In this document: positions 33,842 to 41,712 of the stretch, in pieces
Numbering within the stretch: the first letter of the stretch is position 1
Layout of the letters: every line of letters starts with the position of its first letter
DNA from: Candidatus Latescibacterota bacterium
Lineage (GTDB): Bacteria > Latescibacterota > UBA2968 > UBA8231
Assembly (NCBI GenBank): GCA_022820485.1
Contig: JAJEFJ010000054.1
Coordinates: 107,815 to 171,814, forward strand
Reading direction: 5' to 3'
DNA: 64,000 nt
The notes under the pieces: generated by a model
Told to the model about the DNA's origin: nothing
The model's input: the letters and a program-made list of their open reading frames with translations, nothing else
The model's database searches: none
Program-made: the position numbers and the translations under genes

Positions 33842-34918
33842 TTAACGCTCGGGCGCGAAGCGGCTCATGTCGCGCCCCGGAGTTCCCTCGGCGATCCAAC
33901 GGGCAACGATTTGGCCGGTAATCGGGCCTAGCAAGACGCCGTTTTTGTAGTGCCCAGAGGCCACAAAAACGCGCGGCGCATCCGTCAGCGGGCCGATGAG
34001 TGGACGCCCACCTCGGGGCTTGGGCCGCAAACCGGCCTGCTGGCGCGACAGCGGCAGACACCTCCCCAGCGCAGAGTGTACTTCCGAGACAAATTGCGTA
34101 GCTGCTGCGCGGGTCGTCGCCAACCGAAAGCCGACCTCCTCCGACGTCGCTCCCACGATCATTTCGCCGCCGTCTGGAATAAAGTGGCGTCCGTTTATCC
34201 TCACTAAGTGGCGCAGCGGGGCACCAACAAAACGCGCTTGTTGGCCCCGCACTGGGCGTAGTGAGACGCGAGCACCGAGTTGCGCTGCCAAGTCGCCGGT
34301 CCACGCCCCAGCCGCCAAAACCGCAAAGTCGGCGCGGTGAGTCTTCCGACTGGTGGCGATCTCAACGGCCTCACCCGCTTGGGCAATGCGCCAGACGCGC
34401 TCGCCCCAAGCAGCAGACGCTCCCTGCTTTACGGCCGCTGCCCAAAGCACCGCGCCCAACTTGAGGGGATCCACCCGGTGATCGTCGGCAAAATACAGCC
34501 CCTCGCCGCCACCATCCAACCCCGGCTCCGCATCGTGCAAGGCCCGCTCGTCGAGCCGCTCGACCTGACAGCCGCGCTCGCGGTTGAAGCGCCATACCTC
34601 CTCTAGCTGAGCTGGGTCAGTAAAAAGATCGATGCCGCCGAGAGGACGCCAACCCACGTCTGCGCCTAAGTCTTCGGCTAGGTCGCGGGCCAGCCGGGCG
34701 TGCAAAGCGTGACCGTCGCGGAAAAGCTGGGCGTAGGGATTGTCGCCGCCGTTGCAGTGAGTGAGGACACCCAACGAGGCCCGGCTCGTGGGCGAGCCTG
34801 TGGGGATTCCCTCGTCGAGCAGGACGACCTTCGCGCCTTGCCGCGCGAGAAAATAGGCTGTCGAGCGGCCGATGATACCGGCCCCGACCACCAACACGCT
34901 TGCGTCCGTCAGGGCCAT
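33842..34918 (-). CDS. FAD-dependent amine/amino-acid oxidase-like oxidoreductase (DAO family)
   Basis: 358 residues. The FAD-binding GxGxxG is in VLVVGAGIIGRSTAYFLARQ. DAO-family features follow: RPLGGIDLFTD, LAAGAWTGDLAAQLGARV, LRPVRGQQARFV, and the C-terminal FVASGHYKNGVLLGPITGQI. Relatives include glycine oxidase ThiO, D-amino-acid dehydrogenase and hydroxyproline dehydrogenases. Its stop is 1 base from the neighbouring aldolase start, so it belongs to the operon. In the BMC pathway it could oxidise a cyclic imino acid or amine to feed the DHDPS-family enzyme, but this is only one reading. Confidence 0.85.
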   Translation of the reverse strand: MALTDASVLVVGAGIIGRSTAYFLARQGAKVVLLDEGIPTGSPTSRASLGVLTHCNGGDNPYAQLFRDGHALHARLARDLAEDLGADVGWRPLGGIDLFTDPAQLEEVWRFNRERGCQVERLDERALHDAEPGLDGGGEGLYFADDHRVDPLKLGAVLWAAAVKQGASAAWGERVWRIAQAGEAVEIATSRKTHRADFAVLAAGAWTGDLAAQLGARVSLRPVRGQQARFVGAPLRHLVRINGRHFIPDGGEMIVGATSEEVGFRLATTRAAATQFVSEVHSALGRCLPLSRQQAGLRPKPRGGRPLIGPLTDAPRVFVASGHYKNGVLLGPITGQIVARWIAEGTPGRDMSRFAPER

Positions 34919-36100
34919 CTAGCGACCGACAATCGGCGGCAGGTTGGTCGCCGGGCAGGCGCGAGGGCCTTGGACTGGATAGCCCATATCCGCGAGGACG
35001 CAGTTGATTTGGGCCTCTAGCTTGATCAGGTACTCCTGCTCGGTCGCGCTACTCGACGCGCGCGCTGGGCCTACGTCAAAGCCGCGGGCCGCCACCCCAG
35101 TCTTAAAGCCCTCTGGGAAATTGACCCCAAGAAGCATCAAGTTGATGAGATCGAGGATGCGGTATTGCAGTTCGCGAGCCCGCTCGATGTCGCCGCTTTT
35201 GGCCTTTTCATACAGCTCGACGATCACCTCTGGGACGATGCCCGAGGTGGCGATGGTGCCCCCGCTGACGCCCATGATTACCGAGGGAAATACAATCTCC
35301 TCGCAACCGGTCATCACCACGTAGTCGGGGCGCTGTTGGCGCAGGCGGTTCATGGTGTTGAGCAGCCTCGGCAGGTCGCGGCTGGAGTCCTTGGTGCCGC
35401 AGACCCGATCGTAGGGCAAGAGCCGCTCCAGCAAATCTATCGACAGCTCTTGGGTAAATTGCGGGATATTGCACAGCAGGATGTCCAGCGGCGATTCTTC
35501 GGCAATTTCGGCGAAGTACTCGAAAAGGCTCTCGGTAGAAATCTCGTAGTAATAGGGGGGCATCAGCGCAATGGCATCCACGCCGAGCGAGGCGTAGTAT
35601 TCGGCCATCTTGAGCACGTCGCGCAAGTTGGCCTCACTGGCTCCAGCTAGGACGGGTACGCGCCCCTTGTTGGCCTCGCAGACCAGCCGCACCACGTCTT
35701 GGCGTTCCTCCTGCGACAGGCGTGCGAACTCGCCCGTGCTGCCGTTGGGGTACAGCCCGTGGATCCCAGCCTCGATCAGCCAGTTGATGTAGCGCTCCAT
35801 CTCGGCGCGGTTGATCCTGTTCTGGCTGTCGAAAAGGACGATATTGGGGCAGAAGATGCCAGCAAATGTCTGGCGTCCGGCGGCGCGAGGAACCGCTGGT
35901 ACCGGTGCTGGTGCCGATGTTGCCGTTGGGGGAACTTGGCCTCCGGCTTCCCCGCGCACGATCTCAACGCCTTGGGCGTGCAAAAAATCCTGCGCCGAGG
36001 GCGTCAGCTTGGCTCCCGGGCCGATCTCGACCTGCCGCTCGCCAGCTAGACGGCCCTCCAAGGTCTGAGCGGTAATTACTGCATCGTCAATCCGAATCAT
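34919..36100 (-). CDS. DHDPS-family aldolase with N-terminal BMC-type tag region
   Basis: 393 residues, about 90 longer than normal DHDPS. Residues 1-50 (VITAQTLEGRLAGERQVEIG, AKLTPSAQDFLHAQG) match the start of the cysteine-rich operon protein and resemble the EutT N-terminus; residues 51-75 are a Pro/Ala linker. The barrel keeps GSTGE (NGSTGEFARL) and the Schiff-base Lys (VCGTKDSSRD). The catalytic Tyr of YNVP/YNIP is Cys here (LLCNIPQF). The tag suggests BMC cargo, and the fold suggests a lyase giving pyruvate plus aldehyde. ATG 36100. Confidence 0.85.
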   Translation of the reverse strand: MIRIDDAVITAQTLEGRLAGERQVEIGPGAKLTPSAQDFLHAQGVEIVRGEAGGQVPPTATSAPAPVPAVPRAAGRQTFAGIFCPNIVLFDSQNRINRAEMERYINWLIEAGIHGLYPNGSTGEFARLSQEERQDVVRLVCEANKGRVPVLAGASEANLRDVLKMAEYYASLGVDAIALMPPYYYEISTESLFEYFAEIAEESPLDILLCNIPQFTQELSIDLLERLLPYDRVCGTKDSSRDLPRLLNTMNRLRQQRPDYVVMTGCEEIVFPSVIMGVSGGTIATSGIVPEVIVELYEKAKSGDIERARELQYRILDLINLMLLGVNFPEGFKTGVAARGFDVGPARASSSATEQEYLIKLEAQINCVLADMGYPVQGPRACPATNLPPIVGR

Positions 36101-36114
36101 TTTTCGCGTCCTCG

Positions 36115-37263
36115 CTAAACGTGCGGCAGGCGGCCTTCGAGGCCGCTGTAGGGCTGTGGAATTGCGTAGGCCGAGACTAGTTCCCCGTGTTCAACGGCCT
36201 CCTCCCGACCCGCATCTATGGCGACCTGCACGGCACCGACATCGCCGCGCACGACCGCGGCCGTCAAGTAGTACCCCACCTTATAGGCTCCCTCGTATTC
36301 GACGGCCGCAGCCTTGAGCATTCGATCGACGGCCCGCACCAAGGCCACGGTGCTGCGCGTCTCAATCAGCCCCATAGCCTGCCGCGCACCCGCGCCAAGA
36401 CCTTCGGCCGCAGTGGCAAAACGGGCGACGAGCGCGGGGTCGGGTCTAGAGACTACGGCCGAGGCGTCGAGCTCCCCCAAAGCCGTGGCCGCCTCAGCAC
36501 CAACGCGCACCGCAGCCTGCACATCGTCGAGATGGCCGGTGGCCAGCGCGGCAATCCGCCCGCCGCTGCCAATGCTCAAGCGCTCTATTTGCACATCCGC
36601 GGCCTTGAGCATGGCGTCGGCGCTGCCTACGACCGTGGCGTAACCAATAGTCTCTATGAGGCCCAAAGCACCCGTGGAACGCGGCTCGACCGCTGGCGCG
36701 GGCGGCAACAAAGGCCCTAGCCCCTCGCTGGGTTGCGGCAAAACAAGCGTCGCGTACACCGTGCCAATCCGCTCGGCTGCTTGCCGACCGACTTCTAGCG
36801 CCGTCTGCACGGCCGCCACATCGCCAAAGATCGGCGCGTGACACAAAGCGCCACCGATGAAGGCCCAACCCCCTAGCTCCACCTGGGCGGCCTTGAGCAT
36901 GGCGTCGGCACCGGCCACCAGCGGCGTCAGGCCCTGCGTCTCCAACAAGCCTGTCGCCCGCGGCTGGACTTGTTCGGCACCGAGGCCGGTCGCGTGGGGC
37001 ATGGCGTCCGTAGCGCGCGCATCCGGTCGCGGCACCACTTGCGCGCCAATAAGTTCGCCAGTGCGGTTCGCCTCGACCTCGCCGACGCGGATGGCCGCCT
37101 CCACGTCAGCCACTTGGCCAGCAATTACGGCGGTGAGCCAACCCGAACCGATGCCGTGCCGCCCGCATAGTTGCACTTGGGCGGCCTTGAGCATGGCGTC
37201 GGTGGAAGCCATCAGCGACGCCATGCCGCGCGTCTCCAGTATGCCGATCGCCCCGCTAGACAC
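36115..37263 (-). CDS. Shell protein with four tandem BMC domains
   Basis: About 382 residues carrying four BMC (PF00936) domains in one chain: numbered from GTG 37269, roughly 7-82, 105-182, 201-278 and 298-375. Each opens with a G-LET-type strand (AIGILETRG, ATGLLETQG, ALGLIETIG, AMGLIETRS), has a DAMLKAA helix (DRMLKAA in the fourth) and a gly-rich pore strand (GIGSGWLTAVI, FIGGALCHAPI, SIGSGGRIAAL, KVGYYLTAAVV), and ends with -PQP/-RPD. BMC-H has one domain and BMC-T two; four is exceptional. GTG 37263 is preferred since GGGAGG is at 37269-37274. Confidence 0.9.
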   Translation of the reverse strand: MSSGAIGILETRGMASLMASTDAMLKAAQVQLCGRHGIGSGWLTAVIAGQVADVEAAIRVGEVEANRTGELIGAQVVPRPDARATDAMPHATGLGAEQVQPRATGLLETQGLTPLVAGADAMLKAAQVELGGWAFIGGALCHAPIFGDVAAVQTALEVGRQAAERIGTVYATLVLPQPSEGLGPLLPPAPAVEPRSTGALGLIETIGYATVVGSADAMLKAADVQIERLSIGSGGRIAALATGHLDDVQAAVRVGAEAATALGELDASAVVSRPDPALVARFATAAEGLGAGARQAMGLIETRSTVALVRAVDRMLKAAAVEYEGAYKVGYYLTAAVVRGDVGAVQVAIDAGREEAVEHGELVSAYAIPQPYSGLEGRLPHV

Positions 37264-37840
37264 CACCACCTCCCATCGGCGCGGCGTATGCAGCCAAGAC
37301 CTCGGGCCACGGCTGCGGAATCAGGGCCGTGCCCAACAAGTGCTCGCAGTCCGCGAGCAACTTTTGCGCGACGGCGATGGCTTCGGTGACGGCCCCTACA
37401 TCTCCCAAGACCAGCGAACATACCACGCGGTCGTGGACCGTCAGCACGTTGATGACCTCGACGGCAGCCATCTTAACCATCTGATCGTTGGTTTGAATGT
37501 GAGCCCCATAGCCGCGCGTCTCGACCAATCCTAGGGCACCAGCGGGAAAGTTGCTGTCAGACCGGACTGGAAAATCGACGAAATGGTGGCAAGCGGCAGC
37601 GGGTTGGAGTAGGGGGGCGGCCACCACGTGTTCTATTACTCCACGGGCCGCTTCTTCGCCGCTTTGCAGCGCCGCGGCCACATCGCTGATCGATCCGGTG
37701 AAAAAGGCCGTAGTATAGCCGCCGATGGACGACCAACCTGCGAGCGTCACGTCCGCGGCCTTGCAGGCCGCATCCGCACCCACAATGGCAGCGGCCACGC
37801 CCTGTACCTCGATCATGCCGACTGCCGGGTCGCCCGCCAT
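37256..37840 (-). CDS. BMC-T shell protein (two BMC domains)
   Basis: 194 residues with two BMC domains (about 6-80 and 102-178). Domain 1: AVGMIEVQGVAAAIVGADAA, KAADVTLAGWSSIGGYTTAF. Domain 2: ALGLVETRGYGAHIQTNDQM, VKMAAVEVINVLTVHDRVVC, LIPQPWPEVLAAY. BMC-T proteins form trimers that look like hexamers in the shell and may gate larger substrates or electrons. The C-terminal GGGGV codons contain the ribosome site of the next gene (GGGAGG), so the two are translationally linked. Confidence 0.9.
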   Translation of the reverse strand: MAGDPAVGMIEVQGVAAAIVGADAACKAADVTLAGWSSIGGYTTAFFTGSISDVAAALQSGEEAARGVIEHVVAAPLLQPAAACHHFVDFPVRSDSNFPAGALGLVETRGYGAHIQTNDQMVKMAAVEVINVLTVHDRVVCSLVLGDVGAVTEAIAVAQKLLADCEHLLGTALIPQPWPEVLAAYAAPMGGGGV

Positions 37841-37843
37841 AGC

Positions 37844-38293
37844 TCAGTCTGCCAGCCGGTGCAGAACTAGCTCAGTGATCTGCTCAATTAAGGCTTCCGG
37901 GTCGGAGGCTTGGCCCTGCTCGATTTGTTGCAAAAGCGTCTTGTAGCGGTTGCACCCCTCGCAACTCGCCTCGGGGTCGCCCGCCTGCTTGCGCTCGTGG
38001 ACGGCGCAATCGCCGCAACGCGCTGGCTCGACGTACCCCGAGCCGAATTCCTCGTGCTCGCAGCCGCAGGCGCGGTCGGGATGCTCACACCGGCCCGCGT
38101 CCCCAACGTCATCGACGGCCGCCGCAACAGCCTCGCCGCGACTTAGCTGCAACCGGTGTTGGCGAATGTAGTCCCAAGCCGTCGGCGTCAAAATGGCGCT
38201 GGGAGCCACGCTGAGCGTCCGCTCGCCCTTGTGCTCGCGCCCGAGCAAATCGCCGGTTACTACCGGAGCGTCGATGTGCAAAGCCTCGGCCAC
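37844..38293 (-). CDS. Cysteine-rich BMC-associated protein with tag-like ends
   Basis: 149 residues from GTG 38293. The N-terminus (ALHIDAPVVTGDLLGREHKG, AILTPTAWDYIRQHRL) is related to the N-terminal 50 residues of the operon's aldolase. The middle is cysteine-rich: RCEHPDRACGCEHEEFGSGY, then PARCGDCAVHERKQA and SCEGCNRYK, enough for one or more metal sites (zinc or an iron-sulfur cluster). The C-terminal ALIEQITELVLHRLAD is a short amphipathic helix like BMC encapsulation peptides. I do not recognise it as a known enzyme. It could be a regulator or electron carrier in the lumen. Confidence 0.6.
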   Translation of the reverse strand: MAEALHIDAPVVTGDLLGREHKGERTLSVAPSAILTPTAWDYIRQHRLQLSRGEAVAAAVDDVGDAGRCEHPDRACGCEHEEFGSGYVEPARCGDCAVHERKQAGDPEASCEGCNRYKTLLQQIEQGQASDPEALIEQITELVLHRLAD

Positions 38294-38297
38294 TTAG

Positions 38298-38564
38298 CTA
38301 ACCAAGCTGATCTGTCAGTCCCTCAGTCGGGCGGGGAATCACGTGGACGCTGCGCAGTTCGCCGATGCGCTGGGCCGCTTGCGCCCCCGCATCCACGGCC
38401 GCTTTGACCGCGGCTACGTCGCCTTCGACCAGCACGGCGACTAGGCCACTGCCCACGCGCTTTTGGCCCGCATAGCTCACGTCCGCGGTCTTCAACATGG
38501 CGTCGAGGGCTTCGACGACGCAGACCAAACCTCGGGTCTCAACCATACCCAATGCTTTCATCAT
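38298..38564 (-). CDS. BMC-H hexameric shell protein
   Basis: 88 residues, the standard single BMC domain: [20 protein letters not shown], then [20 protein letters not shown] and [20 protein letters not shown], ending VIPRPTEGL. The KRVGSGL pore strand is canonical. Six copies form the flat hexamer that tiles the shell facets. Strong RBS (GAGGAG) before ATG 38564. The next gene's GTG is 4 bases after its stop. Confidence 0.95.
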   Translation of the reverse strand: MMKALGMVETRGLVCVVEALDAMLKTADVSYAGQKRVGSGLVAVLVEGDVAAVKAAVDAGAQAAQRIGELRSVHVIPRPTEGLTDQLG

Positions 38565-38574
38565 TTCTCTCCTC

Positions 38575-39135
38575 TTACAAGTACAGCGCGACGAGATCGT
38601 CGTGCGGACGGGGAATCACGTGTTGCGACACCAGCTCGCCCACGCGCTCGGCCGCCTCGGCACCGGCGCTGACCGCAGCTTGCACCGAGCCAACGTCACC
38701 GCTGACGATGACGGTGATGTACCCGCCGCCGATGTCCTGCAGCTTGACGATCTCCACATCCGCGGCCTTGCTCATGGCATCGGCTGCTTCGATCACGCCG
38801 ATGGACCCCTTCGTCTCAATCAGACCCAAGGCGCGGACGCGGTCATCGCTGTCGCCGCTGTCGCCGCGCTCGGGTACGACGGTCGTCAACTCGCTGTGCG
38901 GGCGGGGAATCACGTGTACCGAATGTACCTCCCCAACCTTGGCCGCCGCGGCCGATCCAGCATCCACGGCCGACTTGACGGCCGCAACATCCCCTGAGCA
39001 AAATACAGTCACCAAGCCGGAGCCAACTCGATCCCAGCCCAAAAGCTGGACGCTAGCGGCCTTGGCCATGGCGTCGCCGGCCTCGACCACCCCGACCAAC
39101 CCCACGGTTTCTACCATTCCTATTGCATCCGACAT
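38575..39135 (-). CDS. Shell protein with two fused BMC domains
   Basis: 186 residues: BMC domain 1 (3-80; [40 protein letters not shown]) and domain 2 (101-180; [40 protein letters not shown]), both ending HVIPRPH. The linker ([13 protein letters not shown]) is acidic and flexible. Both domains look like ordinary BMC-H domains rather than permuted ones, so this is a BMC-H tandem fusion. Perfect Shine-Dalgarno (AGGAGG) ahead of ATG 39135. Confidence 0.9.
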   Translation of the reverse strand: MSDAIGMVETVGLVGVVEAGDAMAKAASVQLLGWDRVGSGLVTVFCSGDVAAVKSAVDAGSAAAAKVGEVHSVHVIPRPHSELTTVVPERGDSGDSDDRVRALGLIETKGSIGVIEAADAMSKAADVEIVKLQDIGGGYITVIVSGDVGSVQAAVSAGAEAAERVGELVSQHVIPRPHDDLVALYL

Positions 39136-39172
39136 CCCTTACCTCCTGAAGTAATTGTGCGGATTTTTGCTT

Positions 39173-39844
39173 TCAACGCTCCAAATATACCTTGCGGGCG
39201 TGTACCAAATCAATCGCATTGCCCTCGTCTGTATCGATGTGAACTTCTAGGCGCTCGCGCTCGCTGACGCGGCAGATCAGCCCTTCCAGCACCCCGCCCT
39301 GATCGCCTTCTACTACCAGCCGCAGCAAGTCCCCCGGGCCGACCCCGTAGTACGCGGCCTCTTCCGGGTTCAAATGCACATGGCGCGCAGCCCGAATCAC
39401 CCCGTGATCCAACTCCAGCCCCCCGGCCGGCCCCACCAAGTAGCAGCCCGGTGTACCCTCGATGTTGCCGCTGAGCCGCACCGGCGCGTCAATGCCCAAA
39501 TAGCGGGCGTCCGTAAAGGCCAGTTCCACTTGGTTGTAATCGCGCAATGGGCCGAGGATGCGGACATTGGGAATCACCTGCTTGCGCGGGCCGAAAACCG
39601 ACACTGTCTGCTCGGCGGCAAAAGCGCCTTCCTGATACAGAGCCTTCTGCACGGTCAGCTCGGCACCTGCGCCGAAGAGCGCGTTCAGCGCCTGTTGGTT
39701 GAGATGGACGTGGCGAGCGGACATATTGACGACCAGCCTCGGAGCTGAGGGCGCCTGCTCTAGCTGAGCATCGGGCAAATGATCGTACACCACCCGGCGC
39801 ACCAGCGCCTCAATCTGCTTGCGGTCTAGTCCCGCCGCTTCCAT
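39173..39844 (-). CDS. pduL: PduL-type phosphate propanoyltransferase (phosphotransacylase)
   Basis: 223 residues. Converts an acyl-CoA and phosphate to acyl phosphate and CoA, recycling CoA inside the microcompartment. The zinc-binding His clusters are in VNMSARHVHLNQQAL and RAARHVHLNPEEA; the family core RKQVIPNVRILGP and SGNIEGTPGC is present. The N-terminal QIEALVRRVVYDHL helix is a typical encapsulation peptide, separated by a short linker. The acyl phosphate can yield ATP through a kinase encoded elsewhere. Confidence 0.95.
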   Translation of the reverse strand: MEAAGLDRKQIEALVRRVVYDHLPDAQLEQAPSAPRLVVNMSARHVHLNQQALNALFGAGAELTVQKALYQEGAFAAEQTVSVFGPRKQVIPNVRILGPLRDYNQVELAFTDARYLGIDAPVRLSGNIEGTPGCYLVGPAGGLELDHGVIRAARHVHLNPEEAAYYGVGPGDLLRLVVEGDQGGVLEGLICRVSERERLEVHIDTDEGNAIDLVHARKVYLER

Positions 39845-39847
39845 CGC

Positions 39848-40162
39848 CTACCCTTCGCGGCTCAGTTGCCGACAGTCAAAGTCCTTGCCCATCGCCTGTA
39901 GCGAATCAACGATCCCGACGATTACCGCGTCGGTCGGCACATCGCCCAAGTTCGGGGCGATCCGCGACGAGCTGCCCTGCACCAAAATCACCAACTCGCC
40001 CTTGCCCGCTTGCACCGCGTCGATGCAAACCATATCCCGCCCCGTCAGCACCAGACCGTGCTCGCGCACCGACGCGATTTCGACCACTAACAGCTTCTTG
40101 CCGTGCAGGCTCGGGACTTTGGCCGTGGAAATTAGGTGCCCTTTGACTTGGCCCAATAGCAT
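39848..40162 (-). CDS. BMC vertex pentamer protein (EutN/CcmL family)
   Basis: 104 residues, single EutN/CcmL domain: MLLGQVKGHLISTAKVPSLH, KKLLVVEIASVREHGLVLTG and VQAGKGELVILVQGSSSR, ending DAVIVGIVDSL. Five copies cap the twelve corners of the icosahedral shell. Start overlaps the aldehyde-dehydrogenase stop by 1 base, and pduL follows 3 bases after its stop, so all three are tightly coupled. Confidence 0.95.
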   Translation of the reverse strand: MLLGQVKGHLISTAKVPSLHGKKLLVVEIASVREHGLVLTGRDMVCIDAVQAGKGELVILVQGSSSRIAPNLGDVPTDAVIVGIVDSLQAMGKDFDCRQLSREG

Positions 40163-41574
40163 CAGGCGATGCGGAAGTAATCTACGAGGGCGCAGCGGCG
40201 CTGGCGGGTAAAGGTGCGCGGCGACGTCAAACCCTCGCCCGTAGGCCCGGCAATGGAGTACGTCCCAAAACCCTCGCCGCCCAAGCCAACCCCGGCGTAG
40301 GAAGGACCGTTCTTGACGAAAATGGTAGTATCCACGGCGCAGGCCATGTTGTGCATGTTTTCGATGTTGCGCGAATGAATTACGGCCGTGTGCCCGTAGC
40401 CGTGCTCGGAGATGACGGCCTCGCGGATGGCCTGATCGACGTTGGGCACGCGCACGATCGGCAAAAAGGGCATCATCTGCTCCTCGCGCACAAAGACGTG
40501 GTTGGCGTCGGTCTCGCCAATGAGCATGCGCAGCGACGAGTCGAGCCGCAGGCCAATGCGCTCGCCCAACACGGCTGCGTCACGCCCCACGAGCTCGCGG
40601 TTGGCTACGAGATGCCCGTCCGGCCCTTCGACAAAGGCCACCTGCGCGAGCGTCTCGACCTGCCGCGCATCGAGTTCGTATGCATTGTACTGGACCATCA
40701 GCCGCTTGAGTTCGTCGGCAATGGAAGCGACGGCAAAGACCTGCTTCTCGCCGATGCAGAGAATGTTGTTGTCGAATCCCCCGCCGTCGATGATGTCGCA
40801 CGCGGCCTTGGCCAAATCGGCCGTTTCATCGACGACTACGGGCGGATTGCCTGGGCCGGCGACGATGGCCTTTTTGGGGCTGCCCAGCGCGGCCTTGGCC
40901 ACGCCCGGCCCCCCTGTGACCAGCAACAGGCGGATGTCCGGGTGGTTGAACAATTCGTTGGCCGTCTCAATGGTCGGCGTCTCGACCGCAGTCACCAAAT
41001 TGGCCGGGCCGCCAGCCGCGACGATAGCCTGATTGATCAAGCCCACCGCGAACATGGAGACCTTTCTGCCCGCCGGATGTACGTTGAAGACGACCGAGTT
41101 CCCTGCGGCGACAATGCAAATGGCGTTGTTGACCATCGTCGGCACGGGATGCGTCGATGGAGTAACCGCGCCGATGACCCCATAGGGGGCCATTTCAACT
41201 ACGGTCAGCCCGTGGTCGCCAGTCCACGAAGTGGCCTCTAGGTCTTCGACACCGGGCGTCGTATCGGCCGCAACTTGGTGCTTGATGATCTTGTCTTCCA
41301 GCCGCCCCATGCCCGTCTCGGCCAAGGCCCGCTGCGAAAATTCCTCGGCGTGGACATGCGCCGTCTGCCGGAGGGCCTCGACGATCTTTTTGCGCTCCTC
41401 CAGCGACAAGGCCACCAACTGCTGCTGGGCGCGAGTCGCACTTTGGACGGCCGCGTCAACTGTCGCGAAGACCCCAGTGTCCCCGCCCTCGCTGTCGCTC
41501 CCACCACTGACGACTCGCTGCACCACTTCTTCGACTATCTTGCGTACGCGTTCTTCGCTGACGTTTTGGGGCAC
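40162..41574 (-). CDS. BMC-associated acylating aldehyde dehydrogenase (PduP/EutE-like)
   Basis: 470 residues from GTG 41574 (GAGGAAAAAAGC ahead). Oxidises an aldehyde to an acyl-CoA with NAD+ in the compartment lumen. The N-terminal EERVRKIVEEVVQRVV is an encapsulation helix followed by a Gly/Ser linker. Dehydrogenase motifs: TPSTHPVPTMVNNAICIVAA, VTGGPGVAKAALGSPKK, and the catalytic Cys in FDNNILCIGEKQ (about residue 273). Length and motifs match PduP/EutE rather than non-acylating enzymes. First gene of the 11-gene operon. Confidence 0.95.
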   Translation of the reverse strand: MPQNVSEERVRKIVEEVVQRVVSGGSDSEGGDTGVFATVDAAVQSATRAQQQLVALSLEERKKIVEALRQTAHVHAEEFSQRALAETGMGRLEDKIIKHQVAADTTPGVEDLEATSWTGDHGLTVVEMAPYGVIGAVTPSTHPVPTMVNNAICIVAAGNSVVFNVHPAGRKVSMFAVGLINQAIVAAGGPANLVTAVETPTIETANELFNHPDIRLLLVTGGPGVAKAALGSPKKAIVAGPGNPPVVVDETADLAKAACDIIDGGGFDNNILCIGEKQVFAVASIADELKRLMVQYNAYELDARQVETLAQVAFVEGPDGHLVANRELVGRDAAVLGERIGLRLDSSLRMLIGETDANHVFVREEQMMPFLPIVRVPNVDQAIREAVISEHGYGHTAVIHSRNIENMHNMACAVDTTIFVKNGPSYAGVGLGGEGFGTYSIAGPTGEGLTSPRTFTRQRRCALVDYFRIA

Positions 41575-41712
41575 GCTTTTTTCCTCGCGTTGGATCTAAA
41601 ATTTAAGAATGGGGAAAATAGGCGGCCCCACTCTGAGCGTCAAGGTCATTTGACGGGCTGCTAACCCTGCCTTAAGGTTTGTACAAGTGATGGAAAAACA
41701 AAGGAGAAAGAC
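41575..41712. promoter_or_regulatory. Shared control region of the BMC operon and the FAH-family gene
   Basis: The 138 bases between divergent genes contain a perfect inverted repeat CGTCAA (41638-41643) N6 TTGACG (41650-41655), a likely operator. TTGACG there also reads as a -35 box with TAAGGT (41673-41678) 17 bases on, for the plus-strand gene. CCTTAAGG at 41670-41677 is a small palindrome. The minus-strand promoter should lie in the A/T-rich 41590-41620 stretch. Confidence 0.5.

Noticed and set aside
40351..41241. 296-codon plus-strand frame opposite the aldehyde dehydrogenase
   Set aside because: The dehydrogenase carries the catalytic Cys and NAD motifs. The antisense product resembles nothing.
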